Below, in pieces: positions 41,608 through 52,070 of a DNA stretch of 64,000 nucleotides. How positions within the stretch are numbered: position 1 is the first letter of the stretch; each line of letters begins with the position of its first letter. The stretch spans positions 256,629-320,628 of the forward strand of contig CAJUME010000005.1 of the NCBI GenBank assembly GCA_910587015.1, given 5' to 3'. The notes beneath the pieces were generated by a model, which did not search any database, was not told the origin of the DNA, and saw only the letters and a list, made by a program, of their open reading frames with translations. Both the position numbers and the translations under genes were made by a program. Source of the DNA: an uncultured Christensenella sp. GTDB taxonomy: Bacteria > Bacillota > Clostridia > Christensenellales > Borkfalkiaceae.

Positions 41608-44600
41608 TTATTTTTTAATGAGTGAAAGCGTTACCTTTTCGCCGTTGACGTTCTGCTCGCGCGTGAAAGCTTCGCTGTTTTCCAAAAGCCCCTCGTTCAC
41701 CTTTTCCGCAAGCACGTCGCTCGCAAAGTTGGCGGTCTGCAACACCTTTAAAGCCTTTCCGCTTGCTTCAAAGTACACTTCTATTCTGTCAGTAACCTCA
41801 AAGCCCGCTTCCTTGCGCATATTCTGAATTTTGGAAACAATTTCGCGCTCTATACCCTCGAAAATAAGCTCTTCGGTAAGCTGACTGTTAAGCGCGACCG
41901 TTATTCCCTTATCCTCTGCCGCGACAAAGCCACCCGCGCTCTCAGAGAAAATCTGCAAATCCTCTTGCTTTAAATATATATCCTCGCCCGCAATTTGGTA
42001 AGTACCGCCGTTTTTAACTGCGTTTACAACCTCTTTGGCGTTGCAGTTTGCAAGGAAAGCGGAAATAACCCCTAATTTTTTACCGTATTTGGGACCGAGA
42101 GTTTTAAGCTGAGGCTTTAATTTATAGCTGATATATTTTTCCGCGTCGTCCGCAAGCTTAAACGCTTTGACGTTAAGCTCGTCCAAAACAATTGACTTTT
42201 CCTCTGCGGAAAGCTCTACTTTTTTATCGGAAACTACGAACATTTCCGAAAGCGGCTGACGGTTTTTAAGGTTGCCCGCATTGCGCGCGGCTCTGCCGAG
42301 TATTACAATCTGCAAAACCTGCTCCATTCCCTCTTCAAGCGCTTTGTCTATATACTTTTTATCTGCCTTGGGGAATGCGCAAAGGTGCACCGACTTGGGC
42401 GCTTTTTTATCGAACGCAGGCACTAAATTCTGATACATCATTTCGGCTATAAACGGCGTATAGGGCGCAGTCAGCTTTGCAAGCGTGACCAGAACGGTAT
42501 AAAGCGTGGTGTATGCCGCCGCCTTGTCGTCCGTCATATCCGCGCCCCAGTAGCGGTCGCGGCAACGGCGCACATACCAGTTTGACAGAACGTCTGCAAA
42601 GTCCTGCAATGCGCGCGCGCTTTCGAAAATTTCGTACACGGCAAGGCTTTCGTCCACAAATTTTATAAGCGAATTCAGCTTGGAAAGTATCCACTTATCC
42701 ATTAATGACAGCTTACACTTCTTTAAATCGTATTTTGAAGGGTCGTATTTGTCGATTTCCGCGTACAGCGTAAAGAACGCGTATGTGTTCCAAAGCGTGC
42801 CGATATATTTACGCTGAGCTTCGGAAACAGTTTCCTCTGCAAATCTTGACGGAAGCCACGGCGCAGAAGAGGTATAGAAGTACCAGCGCACCGCGTCCGC
42901 ACCCTGCTTGTCGAGAATGCTCCACGGGTCAACGACGTTGCCCTTATGCTTGGACATTTTTATGCCGTTCTTGTCATTGACGTGTCCTAAAACTATGCAG
43001 TTTTTAAAGGGCGCCTTGCCGAAAAGTATGGTATTGATTACAAGCAGAGTATAGAACCACCCGCGCGTCTGGTCGACCGCCTCGGAAATAAAGTCTGCGG
43101 GGAAGGTTTCCTCAAACAAGTCCTTGTTTTCAAAAGGATAATGATACTGCGCGAACGGCATAGAGCCACTGTCAAACCAGCAGTCGATAACCTCTGGCGT
43201 GCGCTTCATTTTTCCGCCGCATTTGGGGCATTTGCACGTTAAATTATCAAGATAGGGGCGGTGCAATTCTATATCGTCCGTTGCTTTAAGCCCGCATTTT
43301 TCTTTTAATTCGGCTTTGCTGCCTATTACCTCTATTTCGCCGCAGTCGGGGCAGACCCAGACAGGCAACGGCGTACCCCAGTAACGGTCGCGGGAAAGAC
43401 CCCAGTCGATAACGTTTTCAAGGAAGTTGCCCATTCTGCCCTCTTTTATATTGTCGGGCATCCAGTTTACCGAGCGGTTTGCAGCGATTATATCCTTTTT
43501 GACCTTTGTCACCTCTATAAACCAGCTCGATTTTGCATAGTAAAGCAACGGGGTATCGCAACGCCAGCAGTGCGGATAGTCATGCTCGAACGGAATTACG
43601 CTGAACAAAAGCCCGCTTTTTTCAAGTCTGTCCAAAATGGCCTTGTCTGCCTTTTTTGCGAAAACGCCGTTTAAGCTTTCAAAACGCTCATCAAAGCAGC
43701 CCCTTTCGTTAACGAGCTGAACAACGGGCAGACCGTATTTTTTGCCGACCTTATAGTCGTCCTCGCCGAATGCGGGTGCAATGTGAACAACGCCCGTACC
43801 ATCGCCCATGGTAACGTAGGTATCGCACACGATATAGTGCGCCTTTATTGCCTTGCTTGCGGGGGAAACGCGCTTTATCTCCTCAACCGTTTCATTGAAA
43901 AGCGGTTCGTATTCAAGCCCTTCCCATTCCTTGCCGTTCTTCTTTGCCAAAATGGTATAATCTTCAAAGAATTTGGGTGCAAGGGCTTCGGCTAAAATAT
44001 ATCTTTCACCGTCCTTTTCAAGCTCTATATACGGCTCGTCGGGGTTGACGCAGAGCGCCACGTTCGAAGGCAGCGTCCACGGCGTTGTCGTCCAGGCGAG
44101 TATATAACGGTTTTCCGCGCCCTTTACTTTAAAGCGCGCCACGGCGGAATTTTCTTTGACGAGCTTATAGCCCTGCGCAACCTCGTGCGAGGAAAGCGCC
44201 GTTCCGCAACGCGGGCAATAGGGCACGATTTTATGCCCCTTGTATAAAAGCCCCTTTTGGTGCATTTGCTTTAAAGCCCACCACTCCGACTCGATATAAT
44301 TATCATCGTAGGTGACGTAAGGGTTGTCCATATCCACCCAGTAGCCAACGCGGTCGGACATTTTTTCCCACTCGCCCTTGTACTTCCACACGGACTGCTT
44401 GCACTGCTTAATGAACGGCTCTATTCCATAGCCCTCAATCTGCGGCTTGCCGTCAAGACCGAGGTTTTTTTCCACCTCAAGCTCCACAGGCAGACCGTGG
44501 GTATCCCAGCCCGCTTTTCTTAAAACGTGCTTGCCGCGCATAGACTGGTAACGCGGAATAATGTCCTTCATAACGCGCGTTAAAATATGCCCGACGTGCG

Positions 44601-44760
44601 GCTTGCCGTTGGCTGTGGGCGGGCCGTCGTAAAAGGAAAATTCTTCCCCGCCGACGTTTTTGCGGATGCTTTCGCCAAAAACATCGTTACTCTTCCAAAA
44701 AGCTATAATTTCCTTTTCTCTTTCCACAAAATTAAGGGAAGTGTCTACTTTTTTGTACAT
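41608..44760 (-). CDS. ileS: Isoleucyl-tRNA synthetase (type 2-like)
   Basis: A 1050-aa class I synthetase. The HIGH-type motif is in GPPTANGKPHVGHIL, KMSKS is KMSKHKGN, and the editing domain is present. The sequence around GWDTHGLPVELEVEK and the full length resemble the eukaryote-like IleS2 group, known in some bacteria for natural mupirocin tolerance; that subtype is inferred. No T-box leader is seen: tsaD ends only 30 bases upstream, so the gene appears cotranscribed with secA-prfB-tsaD. Confidence 0.96.
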   Translation of the reverse strand: MYKKVDTSLNFVEREKEIIAFWKSNDVFGESIRKNVGGEEFSFYDGPPTANGKPHVGHILTRVMKDIIPRYQSMRGKHVLRKAGWDTHGLPVELEVEKNLGLDGKPQIEGYGIEPFIKQCKQSVWKYKGEWEKMSDRVGYWVDMDNPYVTYDDNYIESEWWALKQMHQKGLLYKGHKIVPYCPRCGTALSSHEVAQGYKLVKENSAVARFKVKGAENRYILAWTTTPWTLPSNVALCVNPDEPYIELEKDGERYILAEALAPKFFEDYTILAKKNGKEWEGLEYEPLFNETVEEIKRVSPASKAIKAHYIVCDTYVTMGDGTGVVHIAPAFGEDDYKVGKKYGLPVVQLVNERGCFDERFESLNGVFAKKADKAILDRLEKSGLLFSVIPFEHDYPHCWRCDTPLLYYAKSSWFIEVTKVKKDIIAANRSVNWMPDNIKEGRMGNFLENVIDWGLSRDRYWGTPLPVWVCPDCGEIEVIGSKAELKEKCGLKATDDIELHRPYLDNLTCKCPKCGGKMKRTPEVIDCWFDSGSMPFAQYHYPFENKDLFEETFPADFISEAVDQTRGWFYTLLVINTILFGKAPFKNCIVLGHVNDKNGIKMSKHKGNVVDPWSILDKQGADAVRWYFYTSSAPWLPSRFAEETVSEAQRKYIGTLWNTYAFFTLYAEIDKYDPSKYDLKKCKLSLMDKWILSKLNSLIKFVDESLAVYEIFESARALQDFADVLSNWYVRRCRDRYWGADMTDDKAAAYTTLYTVLVTLAKLTAPYTPFIAEMMYQNLVPAFDKKAPKSVHLCAFPKADKKYIDKALEEGMEQVLQIVILGRAARNAGNLKNRQPLSEMFVVSDKKVELSAEEKSIVLDELNVKAFKLADDAEKYISYKLKPQLKTLGPKYGKKLGVISAFLANCNAKEVVNAVKNGGTYQIAGEDIYLKQEDLQIFSESAGGFVAAEDKGITVALNSQLTEELIFEGIEREIVSKIQNMRKEAGFEVTDRIEVYFEASGKALKVLQTANFASDVLAEKVNEGLLENSEAFTREQNVNGEKVTLSLIKK

Positions 44761-44790
44761 ATTTCCTCTTTTAAAAGTAAAGCGATTTTT

Positions 44791-45825
44791 TTATTTTAAC
44801 GGAATCTGCGCCTTTGCGTTCAGCGACATATCGGCAAAATTGCCCAGATTGTACTGAATAAGCCCCTCCGCCGCAATCATAGCCGCGTTGTCGGTACAGT
44901 ATTTTTTTTCGGGAAGAATAAGCTTTAAACCCGCTTTTTCGCACTCGGTTGCAAGCGTTTCGCGCAAGTATCCGTTAGCTATAACCCCGCCGCCTGCCGT
45001 GACCGTGCCCGCACCCAGCTTTTTTGCGCTTTCCACCGTCTTTTTAACAAGCGGGTCGACCGCCGCATGCTGAAACGAACAGGCAACATCGCACGGATTG
45101 ATTTTTTCGCCTTTCTGCTCTGCATTGTGACAGTAATTTATAACCGCCGTTTTTAAACCGCTGTACGAAAGCTGTAATTTTTCTGAATTTTTAACAAGAC
45201 ACGGCGGAAATTTTATGTTGCCTTCGCCGTTTTTTGCAAGCCGTTCAACGTTTACTCCGCCGGGGTATTCAAGCCCCAAAACGCGCGCAACCTTATCGAA
45301 AGCCTCGCCCGCCGCGTCGTCGCACGTTCCGCCGAGCACGTTGAAGCCTGAATAGCTTTCCGTATGCAGAATTGCCGTATGCCCGCCGCTTGCCAAAAGC
45401 GTTATAAAGGGCGGTTTAAGCGCTTCGTCCTGCAAGTACGCCGCCGCCAGATGTCCGCGGATATGATTGACCGCGATAAGCGGAATATTTAGGGCATAAG
45501 CAAGCGATTTCGCAAACGACAGCCCAACCAAAAGCGCGCCCAATAGTCCCGCGCCGTAGGTTACCGCAACCGCGTCAAGCTCGATTATTTCAACGCCCGC
45601 CGCCGTCAATGCACGGTTTACAACCTCGGCGACCGCGTCCGTATGCGCGCGGGAGGCTATTTCGGGAACAACTCCGCCGTATTTAGCCTGCTCGGTTGCA
45701 GATGATATTATCTCGCTTGAAAGCAGTCTTCTGCCGCGGATAACAGCCGCCGCCGTTTCGTCGCAGCTGGATTCTATGCCCAAAATAAGCGGGCTTTGTT
45801 TTATGGTTTTATCAGGATTGTACAT
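44791..45825 (-). CDS. tsaD: tRNA N6-adenosine threonylcarbamoyltransferase
   Basis: A 344-aa enzyme that transfers the threonylcarbamoyl group to A37 of ANN-reading tRNAs with TsaB and TsaE. It contains GIESSCDETAAA and the metal site NHIRGHLAAA, plus SGGHT. It lies 18 bases after prfB. Confidence 0.96.
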   Translation of the reverse strand: MYNPDKTIKQSPLILGIESSCDETAAAVIRGRRLLSSEIISSATEQAKYGGVVPEIASRAHTDAVAEVVNRALTAAGVEIIELDAVAVTYGAGLLGALLVGLSFAKSLAYALNIPLIAVNHIRGHLAAAYLQDEALKPPFITLLASGGHTAILHTESYSGFNVLGGTCDDAAGEAFDKVARVLGLEYPGGVNVERLAKNGEGNIKFPPCLVKNSEKLQLSYSGLKTAVINYCHNAEQKGEKINPCDVACSFQHAAVDPLVKKTVESAKKLGAGTVTAGGGVIANGYLRETLATECEKAGLKLILPEKKYCTDNAAMIAAEGLIQYNLGNFADMSLNAKAQIPLK

Positions 45826-45843
45826 TTGGCAAGCCGCGCTTTA

Positions 45844-46944
45844 TTATACCGTCTTTTTTAAATAATCTATAATAAACCCTTGAATATCGCCGTCCATTAC
45901 GCCTTGAACGTTTGTCATTTCAAAGCCCGTGCGGTGGTCCTTGACAAGGGTATACGGGCAGAAAACGTAGGAGCGTATCTGACTGCCCCATTCGATTTTT
46001 TTGATTTCGCCCTTTAACTCGGCGTCCGCCGCCTCGCGCTCGGCAATCTGACGCTCCACCAGCTTTGCGCGGAGGTATTCAAATGCCATAGCCTTGTTTT
46101 GCAGCTGACTGCGTTCATTCTGGCAAGTAACCACTATGCCCGTGGGGAAGTGGGTAATTCTTATAGCCGTTTCTGTCTTGTTTACCTTTTGACCGCCCGC
46201 GCCCGAGGAACGGTAAACGTCAATGCGGATGTCCTCATCGCGTATTTCCACCTCACCCGCATCGTCAACCTCGGGCATAACCTCTAACGAGGCAAAGGAG
46301 GTATGTCTGCGCTTGTTGCTGTCGAAGGGTGATATTCGCACAAGCCTGTGCACGCCCTTTTCCGCCTTTAAAAAGCCGTAAGCGTTTTCGCCGTCCACCT
46401 TGAAGCTGACAGACTTCAAGCCCGCCTCATCGCCGTCCTCAAAGTCCAGCTCGGTAACCTTAAAGCCCTGCTGCTCGCAATAGCGGCAATACATTCTGTA
46501 CAGCATTTGCGTCCAGTCGCATGCCTCTGTGCCGCCCGCGCCAGCGTGGAGATTTAAAATGGCGTTATTTGCATCGTACTTACCGCGCAAAAGCGCGCGG
46601 ATACGCATATTTTCTATATCCTCTTCGGCTGCGGAAATCATTGCCTCCAGCTCGGGAATAAGTCCCTCATCGTCAGCCTCTTCGATAAGGTCGATAAAAG
46701 CGTTTGCGTCTGCAATTGCGTTTTCGCCGTTTTTATAGGAGGCAAGCTTGCCCTCTACCGAGGAAATTTCGCGCCCGATTTTTTTTGATTTTTCCAAATC
46801 CTGCCAAACCTCGGGGTTTTCCTGCTCGGTTTTAAGCGCGGCAAGGCGCGCGCCGAGGTTGTCTATATCCAGCGCGTATTTTGCCTCTGCAAGGGTGGCT
46901 TCCAAAGCCTTTAATTTTAATCTGTAATCGTCTGCCTTAAACAT
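45844..46944 (-). CDS. prfB: Peptide chain release factor 2
   Basis: A 366-aa factor for UGA/UAA stop codons. It has the recognition motif (SPF, in VRISPFDSNKRRH) and the catalytic GGQ in SSGAGGQKVN. The frame is continuous through the region (LDIDNL) where many bacteria have an internal UGA and programmed +1 frameshift, so that autoregulation is absent. AAGGA lies about 15 bases before the ATG, a longer gap than usual. It follows secA, a common order in Bacillota. Confidence 0.95.
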   Translation of the reverse strand: MFKADDYRLKLKALEATLAEAKYALDIDNLGARLAALKTEQENPEVWQDLEKSKKIGREISSVEGKLASYKNGENAIADANAFIDLIEEADDEGLIPELEAMISAAEEDIENMRIRALLRGKYDANNAILNLHAGAGGTEACDWTQMLYRMYCRYCEQQGFKVTELDFEDGDEAGLKSVSFKVDGENAYGFLKAEKGVHRLVRISPFDSNKRRHTSFASLEVMPEVDDAGEVEIRDEDIRIDVYRSSGAGGQKVNKTETAIRITHFPTGIVVTCQNERSQLQNKAMAFEYLRAKLVERQIAEREAADAELKGEIKKIEWGSQIRSYVFCPYTLVKDHRTGFEMTNVQGVMDGDIQGFIIDYLKKTV

Positions 46945-46984
46945 AAACGTGACGTTTATTCCTTGTAGCTTAATTTAAGCCTTA

Positions 46985-49900
46985 TTACTTATGGTCCTTC
47001 CAGTAGCAGCAGTCCTTGTATTTCTTACCCGAACCGCAGGGGCAGGGGTCGTTTCTGCCGACCTTTGCAGACTTAGGCGCAACCTTGGGAATTTGCTTGC
47101 CGCCAATATTAGTCATAAGCCCCGCGGGCGACTGCGGAGCCGCGCCTATCACTGGCGCGCCCGAATTTGCGGGTCTTGTCTGCGCCGCAGAAGGAGTTGT
47201 CGCCGCCGAGGGGGTAAGTCCGCCGTTGTTCTGCGCGGAAGGAGCCGCCTCGCCGTTTGCAGACTGCTCTGCCGCTCTTTGCTGAGCAATTTCCTGCGCG
47301 CGCGCCGCTACCGAGGGGTTAATTCCGCTTGCACTGCCGTTTGCGGGCGCGGTCTGCGCCTCTGCGGGACGACTTGCGGGACGCTGCGCGGGCTGGGGCA
47401 TGGGAACGCGTACAATTCTGCCCTTCAAAAGCCTTGAAATGGTAGTCGTCTGAACGCGCTCTATCATTTCCTCGAACATTTCGTAGCCTTCATGCTTGTA
47501 GGCGATTACGGGGTCCTGCTGGGCGTAGCCGCGCAAGCCTATACCCTTTCTAAGCTGGTCCATTGCATCGATATGGTCAATCCAGTTTCTGTCAACCGAA
47601 CGCAAAAGCTCGTTGCGCTCTATCTGGTGATAGTCAACCTGACCCTCCGTCATTTCCGCAATGTTTAATATCTTCTGCTCGTAAGCCTTTATAACTTCCT
47701 TGGAGATTTTGTTTATTGCGCGCTCGTAATCCCAACGCTCCAGCATTTCACGGGTAATTACAAAGGTGCACTCGTCGGGATAAACCTTTTGCAGTAAAGC
47801 CGCGTTAAGCGCGTTCTCGTCCCATTTTTCGGGCATGGCATCGGTATTTACCGTTTCGCCAACGATTTTTTCAACATAGTCGGGGATATATTTGAGCATT
47901 TGCTCGTGCACGTCCTCGCCCTTCAAAACCTTCATACGCTCGCCGTAAATGGTTTTGCGTTGTTCGTTCATTACCTCGTCATATTGCAGAGTGTGCTTTC
48001 TTATACCGAAGTTTCTGCCCTCTATCGCCCTTTGCGCGTTTTCTACGCTGCGGGTAAGCATTTTGCTTTGCAGACACTGGTCGTCATCTATTTTGAAGAC
48101 GTTGTAAAGCTTTTTCATGCTTTCGCCGCCGAAACGCTTTGCAAGGTCGTCCTCAAGCGAAATAAAGAAAATGGAATCGCCGGGGTCGCCCTGACGCCCG
48201 CTTCGTCCGCGAAGCTGGTTGTCTATACGGCGGGACTCGTGCCGCTCGGTACCGAGTATGCAAAGTCCGCCCGCCTTAATAACCTCTTGCTTTTCCGCGT
48301 CCGTTTCCTTTTTGTAGTTTGCGTACAGCTCGGCATAGCGCGCGCGGGCAGTCTGTTCTTCTTCCGTAAACTCTCTGTCCGCGTAGGAGATTGCAACCTC
48401 TACCATTTCGTGGTTGAAGCCCTCCTCGCGCATGCGTTTTTTTGCGAGATATTCGGGGTTGCCGCCCAAAAGAATATCCGTTCCGCGGCCCGCCATGTTT
48501 GTTGCGATTGTAACTGCGTTAAGTCTGCCCGCCTGCGCAACGATTTCCGCCTCGCGCTCGTGGTTCTTTGCGTTAAGAATATTGTGCTTGACGCCGTTTC
48601 TGCGCAATAAACGCGAAATTTCTTCCGACTTTTCAACCGTAACGGTACCAATAAGAATGGGCTGACCCTTTGCGTGGCGCTCTACAACCTCGTTTACAAT
48701 CGCCTTTTTCTTGCCCTCTGTCGTGGAATAAATCATATCCGCGTAGTCCGCTCTCTGCACGGGGCGGTTGGTGGGGATAGGCACAACGTCCAACGCGTAA
48801 ATCGTTCTGAATTCGTCCTCTTCCGTCATTGCAGTACCCGTCATACCCGCAAGCTTTGAATAAAGGCGGAAATAGTTCTGGAAGGTGACGGTCGCGTGCG
48901 TCTTGTTCTCTTCCTTAACCTTAACCTTTTCCTTTGCCTCGATTGCCTGATGAAGTCCGTCGGAATATCTTCTGCCGTTCAAAACACGGCCGGTAAATTC
49001 GTCTACAATCAGAATTTCGCCATCGCCGGAAACTATATATTCCTCTCCGTTATGGAACAGCTCGTGCGCCTTCAACGCTTGCTGAATGTGGTGGTTAAGC
49101 TCTGCATTTTCTATATCGCCGAGGTTTTTAATGCCGAAAAAGCGTTCCGCCTTTTCCGCGCCGTTTTCGGTAATGGTTACCGACTTATCCTGTCTGTCGA
49201 TAACGTAGTCCCAGTTTTCCATTTCCTCCAAAACGGCGGCAAGGTGGTCCTGCGCGGCCTGCTCTTCTTCGGAAAACTCTTTCTTTCTGCGCGAGGGCGC
49301 GTGCTTTTCCGCTTCCTTTTTATCATCATCAAAGCCGCCCGATAGAGTGCGGACGAATTTATCCACCTCCTCATACAGCTTAGAGCTTTCTCCGCCTCTG
49401 CCGGAGATTATAAGCGGCGTTCTCGCCTCATCGATAAGAATACTGTCGACCTCGTCTATAATGCAATAGTTAAGCTCGCGCTGAACCATTGCGGGAATGG
49501 AGGTCTTTAAATTATCGCGTAGATAGTCGAAGCCAAGCTCGTTATTCGTTGCATAAATAATATCGCACCGGTACGCCTTTTTCTTATCCTCGTCGTCCAT
49601 TCCGGGCACGACAACGCCGACGGTAAGCCCCATAAATTTATGAACCTTGCCCATCCATTCCGCATCGCGCTTTGCAAGATAGTCGTTGACGGTGACGATA
49701 TGCACGCCCTTGCCCGTCAGCGCGTTAAGGTATGCGGGAAGGGTGGAAACAAGCGTCTTTCCTTCGCCCGTTTTCATTTCCGCAATTCTGCCTTGGTGCA
49801 AGCATATGCCGCCTACAATCTGAACGTGGAAGTGCTTCATTTTAAGCACGCGCCAGCTTGCCTCTCTTAAAGCGGCAAACGCATCGAACATAATGTCGTC

Positions 49901-50074
49901 AAGCGTTTCGCCCTGTGCAAGCCTGTCCTTTAAAACGTTGGTCTGATTTTTCAGCTCCTCGTCGGACATATCCGTATACTTCTGCTCTAACGCTTCCACC
50001 TTTAAGGCAAGCTTATTAAGTTTTTTGAGAGCGCTGCGGCTGTCCGCGCCGAGAATAAATTTTATTAAACCCAT
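46985..50074 (-). CDS. secA: Preprotein translocase ATPase SecA
   Basis: A 1029-aa motor of the Sec pathway. Walker A MKTGEGKTLVSTLP, DEVDSILIDEARTPLIISG, and helicase motifs GRSGRQGDPG are present. A Pro/Ala-rich linker (about 910-1000) precedes the C-terminal zinc motif CPCGSGKKYKDCC that binds SecB and lipids. I use the ATG at 50074 (AAGGAAT upstream, MGLIKFILGADSRSALKKLN); the longer frame runs into the promoter. Confidence 0.97.
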   Translation of the reverse strand: MGLIKFILGADSRSALKKLNKLALKVEALEQKYTDMSDEELKNQTNVLKDRLAQGETLDDIMFDAFAALREASWRVLKMKHFHVQIVGGICLHQGRIAEMKTGEGKTLVSTLPAYLNALTGKGVHIVTVNDYLAKRDAEWMGKVHKFMGLTVGVVVPGMDDEDKKKAYRCDIIYATNNELGFDYLRDNLKTSIPAMVQRELNYCIIDEVDSILIDEARTPLIISGRGGESSKLYEEVDKFVRTLSGGFDDDKKEAEKHAPSRRKKEFSEEEQAAQDHLAAVLEEMENWDYVIDRQDKSVTITENGAEKAERFFGIKNLGDIENAELNHHIQQALKAHELFHNGEEYIVSGDGEILIVDEFTGRVLNGRRYSDGLHQAIEAKEKVKVKEENKTHATVTFQNYFRLYSKLAGMTGTAMTEEDEFRTIYALDVVPIPTNRPVQRADYADMIYSTTEGKKKAIVNEVVERHAKGQPILIGTVTVEKSEEISRLLRRNGVKHNILNAKNHEREAEIVAQAGRLNAVTIATNMAGRGTDILLGGNPEYLAKKRMREEGFNHEMVEVAISYADREFTEEEQTARARYAELYANYKKETDAEKQEVIKAGGLCILGTERHESRRIDNQLRGRSGRQGDPGDSIFFISLEDDLAKRFGGESMKKLYNVFKIDDDQCLQSKMLTRSVENAQRAIEGRNFGIRKHTLQYDEVMNEQRKTIYGERMKVLKGEDVHEQMLKYIPDYVEKIVGETVNTDAMPEKWDENALNAALLQKVYPDECTFVITREMLERWDYERAINKISKEVIKAYEQKILNIAEMTEGQVDYHQIERNELLRSVDRNWIDHIDAMDQLRKGIGLRGYAQQDPVIAYKHEGYEMFEEMIERVQTTTISRLLKGRIVRVPMPQPAQRPASRPAEAQTAPANGSASGINPSVAARAQEIAQQRAAEQSANGEAAPSAQNNGGLTPSAATTPSAAQTRPANSGAPVIGAAPQSPAGLMTNIGGKQIPKVAPKSAKVGRNDPCPCGSGKKYKDCCYWKDHK

Positions 50075-50138
50075 GATTTTATTCCTTAAATCCGCCGTTT
50101 TGGTTTGAACGTGCGGAATATATTTTCTGCCATATACA

Positions 50139-50167
50139 ATTGTACTATATTTAACCGCATATGTAAA
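50139..50167 (-). promoter_or_regulatory. secA promoter
   Basis: TTTACA (50162-50167), 17 bases, TACAAT (50139-50144) on the minus strand. Confidence 0.65.
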
Positions 50168-50206
50168 ATTGTTTTTTGAAAAAATTGTAAATTTTTGCAA
50201 AATGAA

Positions 50207-50236
50207 GCGGCGGCGGACATTAATGTCCGCCGCCGC
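50207..50236 (-). terminator. Palindromic terminator after ade
   Basis: A perfect 30-base palindrome, GCGGCGGCGGACATT and complement, just past the ade stop codon on the minus strand. Confidence 0.75.
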
Positions 50237-50253
50237 GCTTTGATTATTTTTAT

Positions 50254-51972
50254 TTATTCCTCGTTTATATCGGTGAACGCGAATTTTTCCACGTCGAAAA
50301 GCCCCGCGTCCGTCACCTTCAATTTGGGGATAACGGCAAGCGAAAGGAACGCGAGGGACATAAACGCCTCGTACTCGCGCTTGACGCCCATAGCGTGCGC
50401 TTTTTCTATCAGCGCGCGGCTGTCGGCTTGCAGACCCTCGGCGTCGCGGGAGGACATTAGCCCCGCAATATCCAGCGTTAAAGAATGAATTTCGCCCTTT
50501 TTCTTGTCCACAATTACCATACCGCCACCAATCTCTTTAAGGCGGTTTGCGGCTTTTGCCATACTCTCGTTATCGTCGCCCATAAGAATGATATTGTGGG
50601 AATCGTGCGCGATTGTTATGCCGAGCGCGCCGCCCTTGAAGCCGTAGCCCTTGAAAAGCGCCCTGCCGATATTGCCCGTGCATTTATGCCTTTCCACTAC
50701 CGCAAGCTTAAGCAAATCGGTGCCCGCTACAACCGCGTCGCCGTTTACGCTTTCGACCTCTACAACCTCACAGCCCGTCACAACTCCGCCCGCCTCAATC
50801 GTCATTGCCTTAGCTTTTTTGCCCTTTAATGTCAAAATAAAGTCGTCGGCAACCATTTCACGCTTTAAATGCACGGTATTAAGCACGTTTTTCGGCAGAT
50901 AGCGCTTAGAGGTATCGAACAGCGGCTTGCCGTCCTTTGCAACAAGCTTGCCGCTCTTTACAACGTATTTTGCATTGAAATTTTTAAGATTGTCCACCGC
51001 AACCAAATCGGCAAGATAGAAGGGCGCAATTGCCCCGCGCCAATTAAGCTTGTAGCACTCCGCAGCGTTTAAAGTAGCGCATATTACGGCACGAATCGGG
51101 TCAAGACCGTCCGCGACAAGCCTTCTTAAAGCATCGTCAAGGTGACCCTTTTCCTTTAAATCTGCGGCGTGTCTGTCGTCCGTGCACAGCAGAAAACGGC
51201 GCATATTGCCGTCCGTAATATATTTTGCGTTGCCGAGGTTCTGCGTAGACGAGCCGTGGCGGATATGCACATACATTCCCTTGGAAATTTTTTCGTCTAT
51301 TTCCTCTTTGGTTACGCACTCATGGTCTGTGGTTATGCCCGCGCAAAGGTAGCCGTTCAAATCATAGCCGTAAACGGCGGGCGCGTGCCCGTCTATAATT
51401 TTATTTGCAGAGTGCGCCGCCTCTGCCTTTTTAAGCGTGTCGGGGTCGCAATAGACTATACCGGGGTAGTTCATAAACTCGCCCAGACCGAATATATAAT
51501 CGTTTTTGATATTTTTTTCTATATCCTTGCCCGCGAGCACTGCTCCGCTCGTTTCGAAGGGCGTTGCGGGCACGCAGGAGGGCAGCTGAATTTTAACGTC
51601 CAACGGCACGTTTTTTGCCGCCGTTGCAATATATTCGCACCCTGCCATTCCGCAGACGTTTGTAATTTCGTGAGGGTCTGCGATTATGGTGGTTGTGCCG
51701 CGGGGTACTATCAAGGCTGCGAACTCCTCGGGGGAAAGCTGCGAGCTTTCGATATGAACGTGTCCGTCGATATACCCCGGCAAAACGGTTAGATTTGTGC
51801 AGTCTATTTCCGTTTCGCCCTCGTACTCGCCCGTGCCGACTATTTTATCGCCGACGACGGCTATATCGCCCTTACGCAGAACGCCTGTAAAAACGTCTAC
51901 AAAGTTTGCATTTTTAAGCACCAAATCGGCTTTTTTTCTGCGCGTTGCCGCGTCTATGTATTTTTCAAGCAT
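50254..51972 (-). CDS. ade: Adenine deaminase
   Basis: A 572-aa amidohydrolase converting adenine to hypoxanthine and ammonia. Metal-binding residues are in GHVHIESS and ADPHEI, and CTDDRHAADL is present, with the C-terminal adenine deaminase domain. AAGAGG precedes the ATG. Its product hypoxanthine feeds Hpt; a hypoxanthine/adenine-type permease is encoded just upstream. Confidence 0.95.
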   Translation of the reverse strand: MLEKYIDAATRRKKADLVLKNANFVDVFTGVLRKGDIAVVGDKIVGTGEYEGETEIDCTNLTVLPGYIDGHVHIESSQLSPEEFAALIVPRGTTTIIADPHEITNVCGMAGCEYIATAAKNVPLDVKIQLPSCVPATPFETSGAVLAGKDIEKNIKNDYIFGLGEFMNYPGIVYCDPDTLKKAEAAHSANKIIDGHAPAVYGYDLNGYLCAGITTDHECVTKEEIDEKISKGMYVHIRHGSSTQNLGNAKYITDGNMRRFLLCTDDRHAADLKEKGHLDDALRRLVADGLDPIRAVICATLNAAECYKLNWRGAIAPFYLADLVAVDNLKNFNAKYVVKSGKLVAKDGKPLFDTSKRYLPKNVLNTVHLKREMVADDFILTLKGKKAKAMTIEAGGVVTGCEVVEVESVNGDAVVAGTDLLKLAVVERHKCTGNIGRALFKGYGFKGGALGITIAHDSHNIILMGDDNESMAKAANRLKEIGGGMVIVDKKKGEIHSLTLDIAGLMSSRDAEGLQADSRALIEKAHAMGVKREYEAFMSLAFLSLAVIPKLKVTDAGLFDVEKFAFTDINEE

Positions 51973-52003
51973 TTGTAAAACCTCTTGTTGTTATTCCTTT
52001 GAC

Positions 52004-52032
52004 AGTATAACATAAAAGCGGCTCTTTTTCAA
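52004..52032 (-). promoter_or_regulatory. ade promoter
   Basis: TTGAAA (52027-52032), 17 bases, TATACT (52004-52009) on the minus strand. The -35 box lies in the loop of the preceding terminator. Confidence 0.65.
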
Positions 52033-52039
52033 GAGCCGC
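52018..52039 (-). terminator. Terminator after the XRE remnant
   Basis: GCGGCTC and GAGCCGC around an eight-base loop, followed by TTTT on the minus strand. Confidence 0.75.
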
Positions 52040-52070
52040 CCGCCAATAACTTTTTTATTTTTTTCTGTTT

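Noticed and set aside
44761..44790. T-box leader for ileS
   Set aside because: Only 30 bases separate tsaD from ileS, too short for a T-box, and no specifier loop or anti-terminator is seen.
46840..46944. Programmed +1 frameshift in prfB
   Set aside because: The frame is continuous from the ATG through the usual frameshift site and contains no internal stop.
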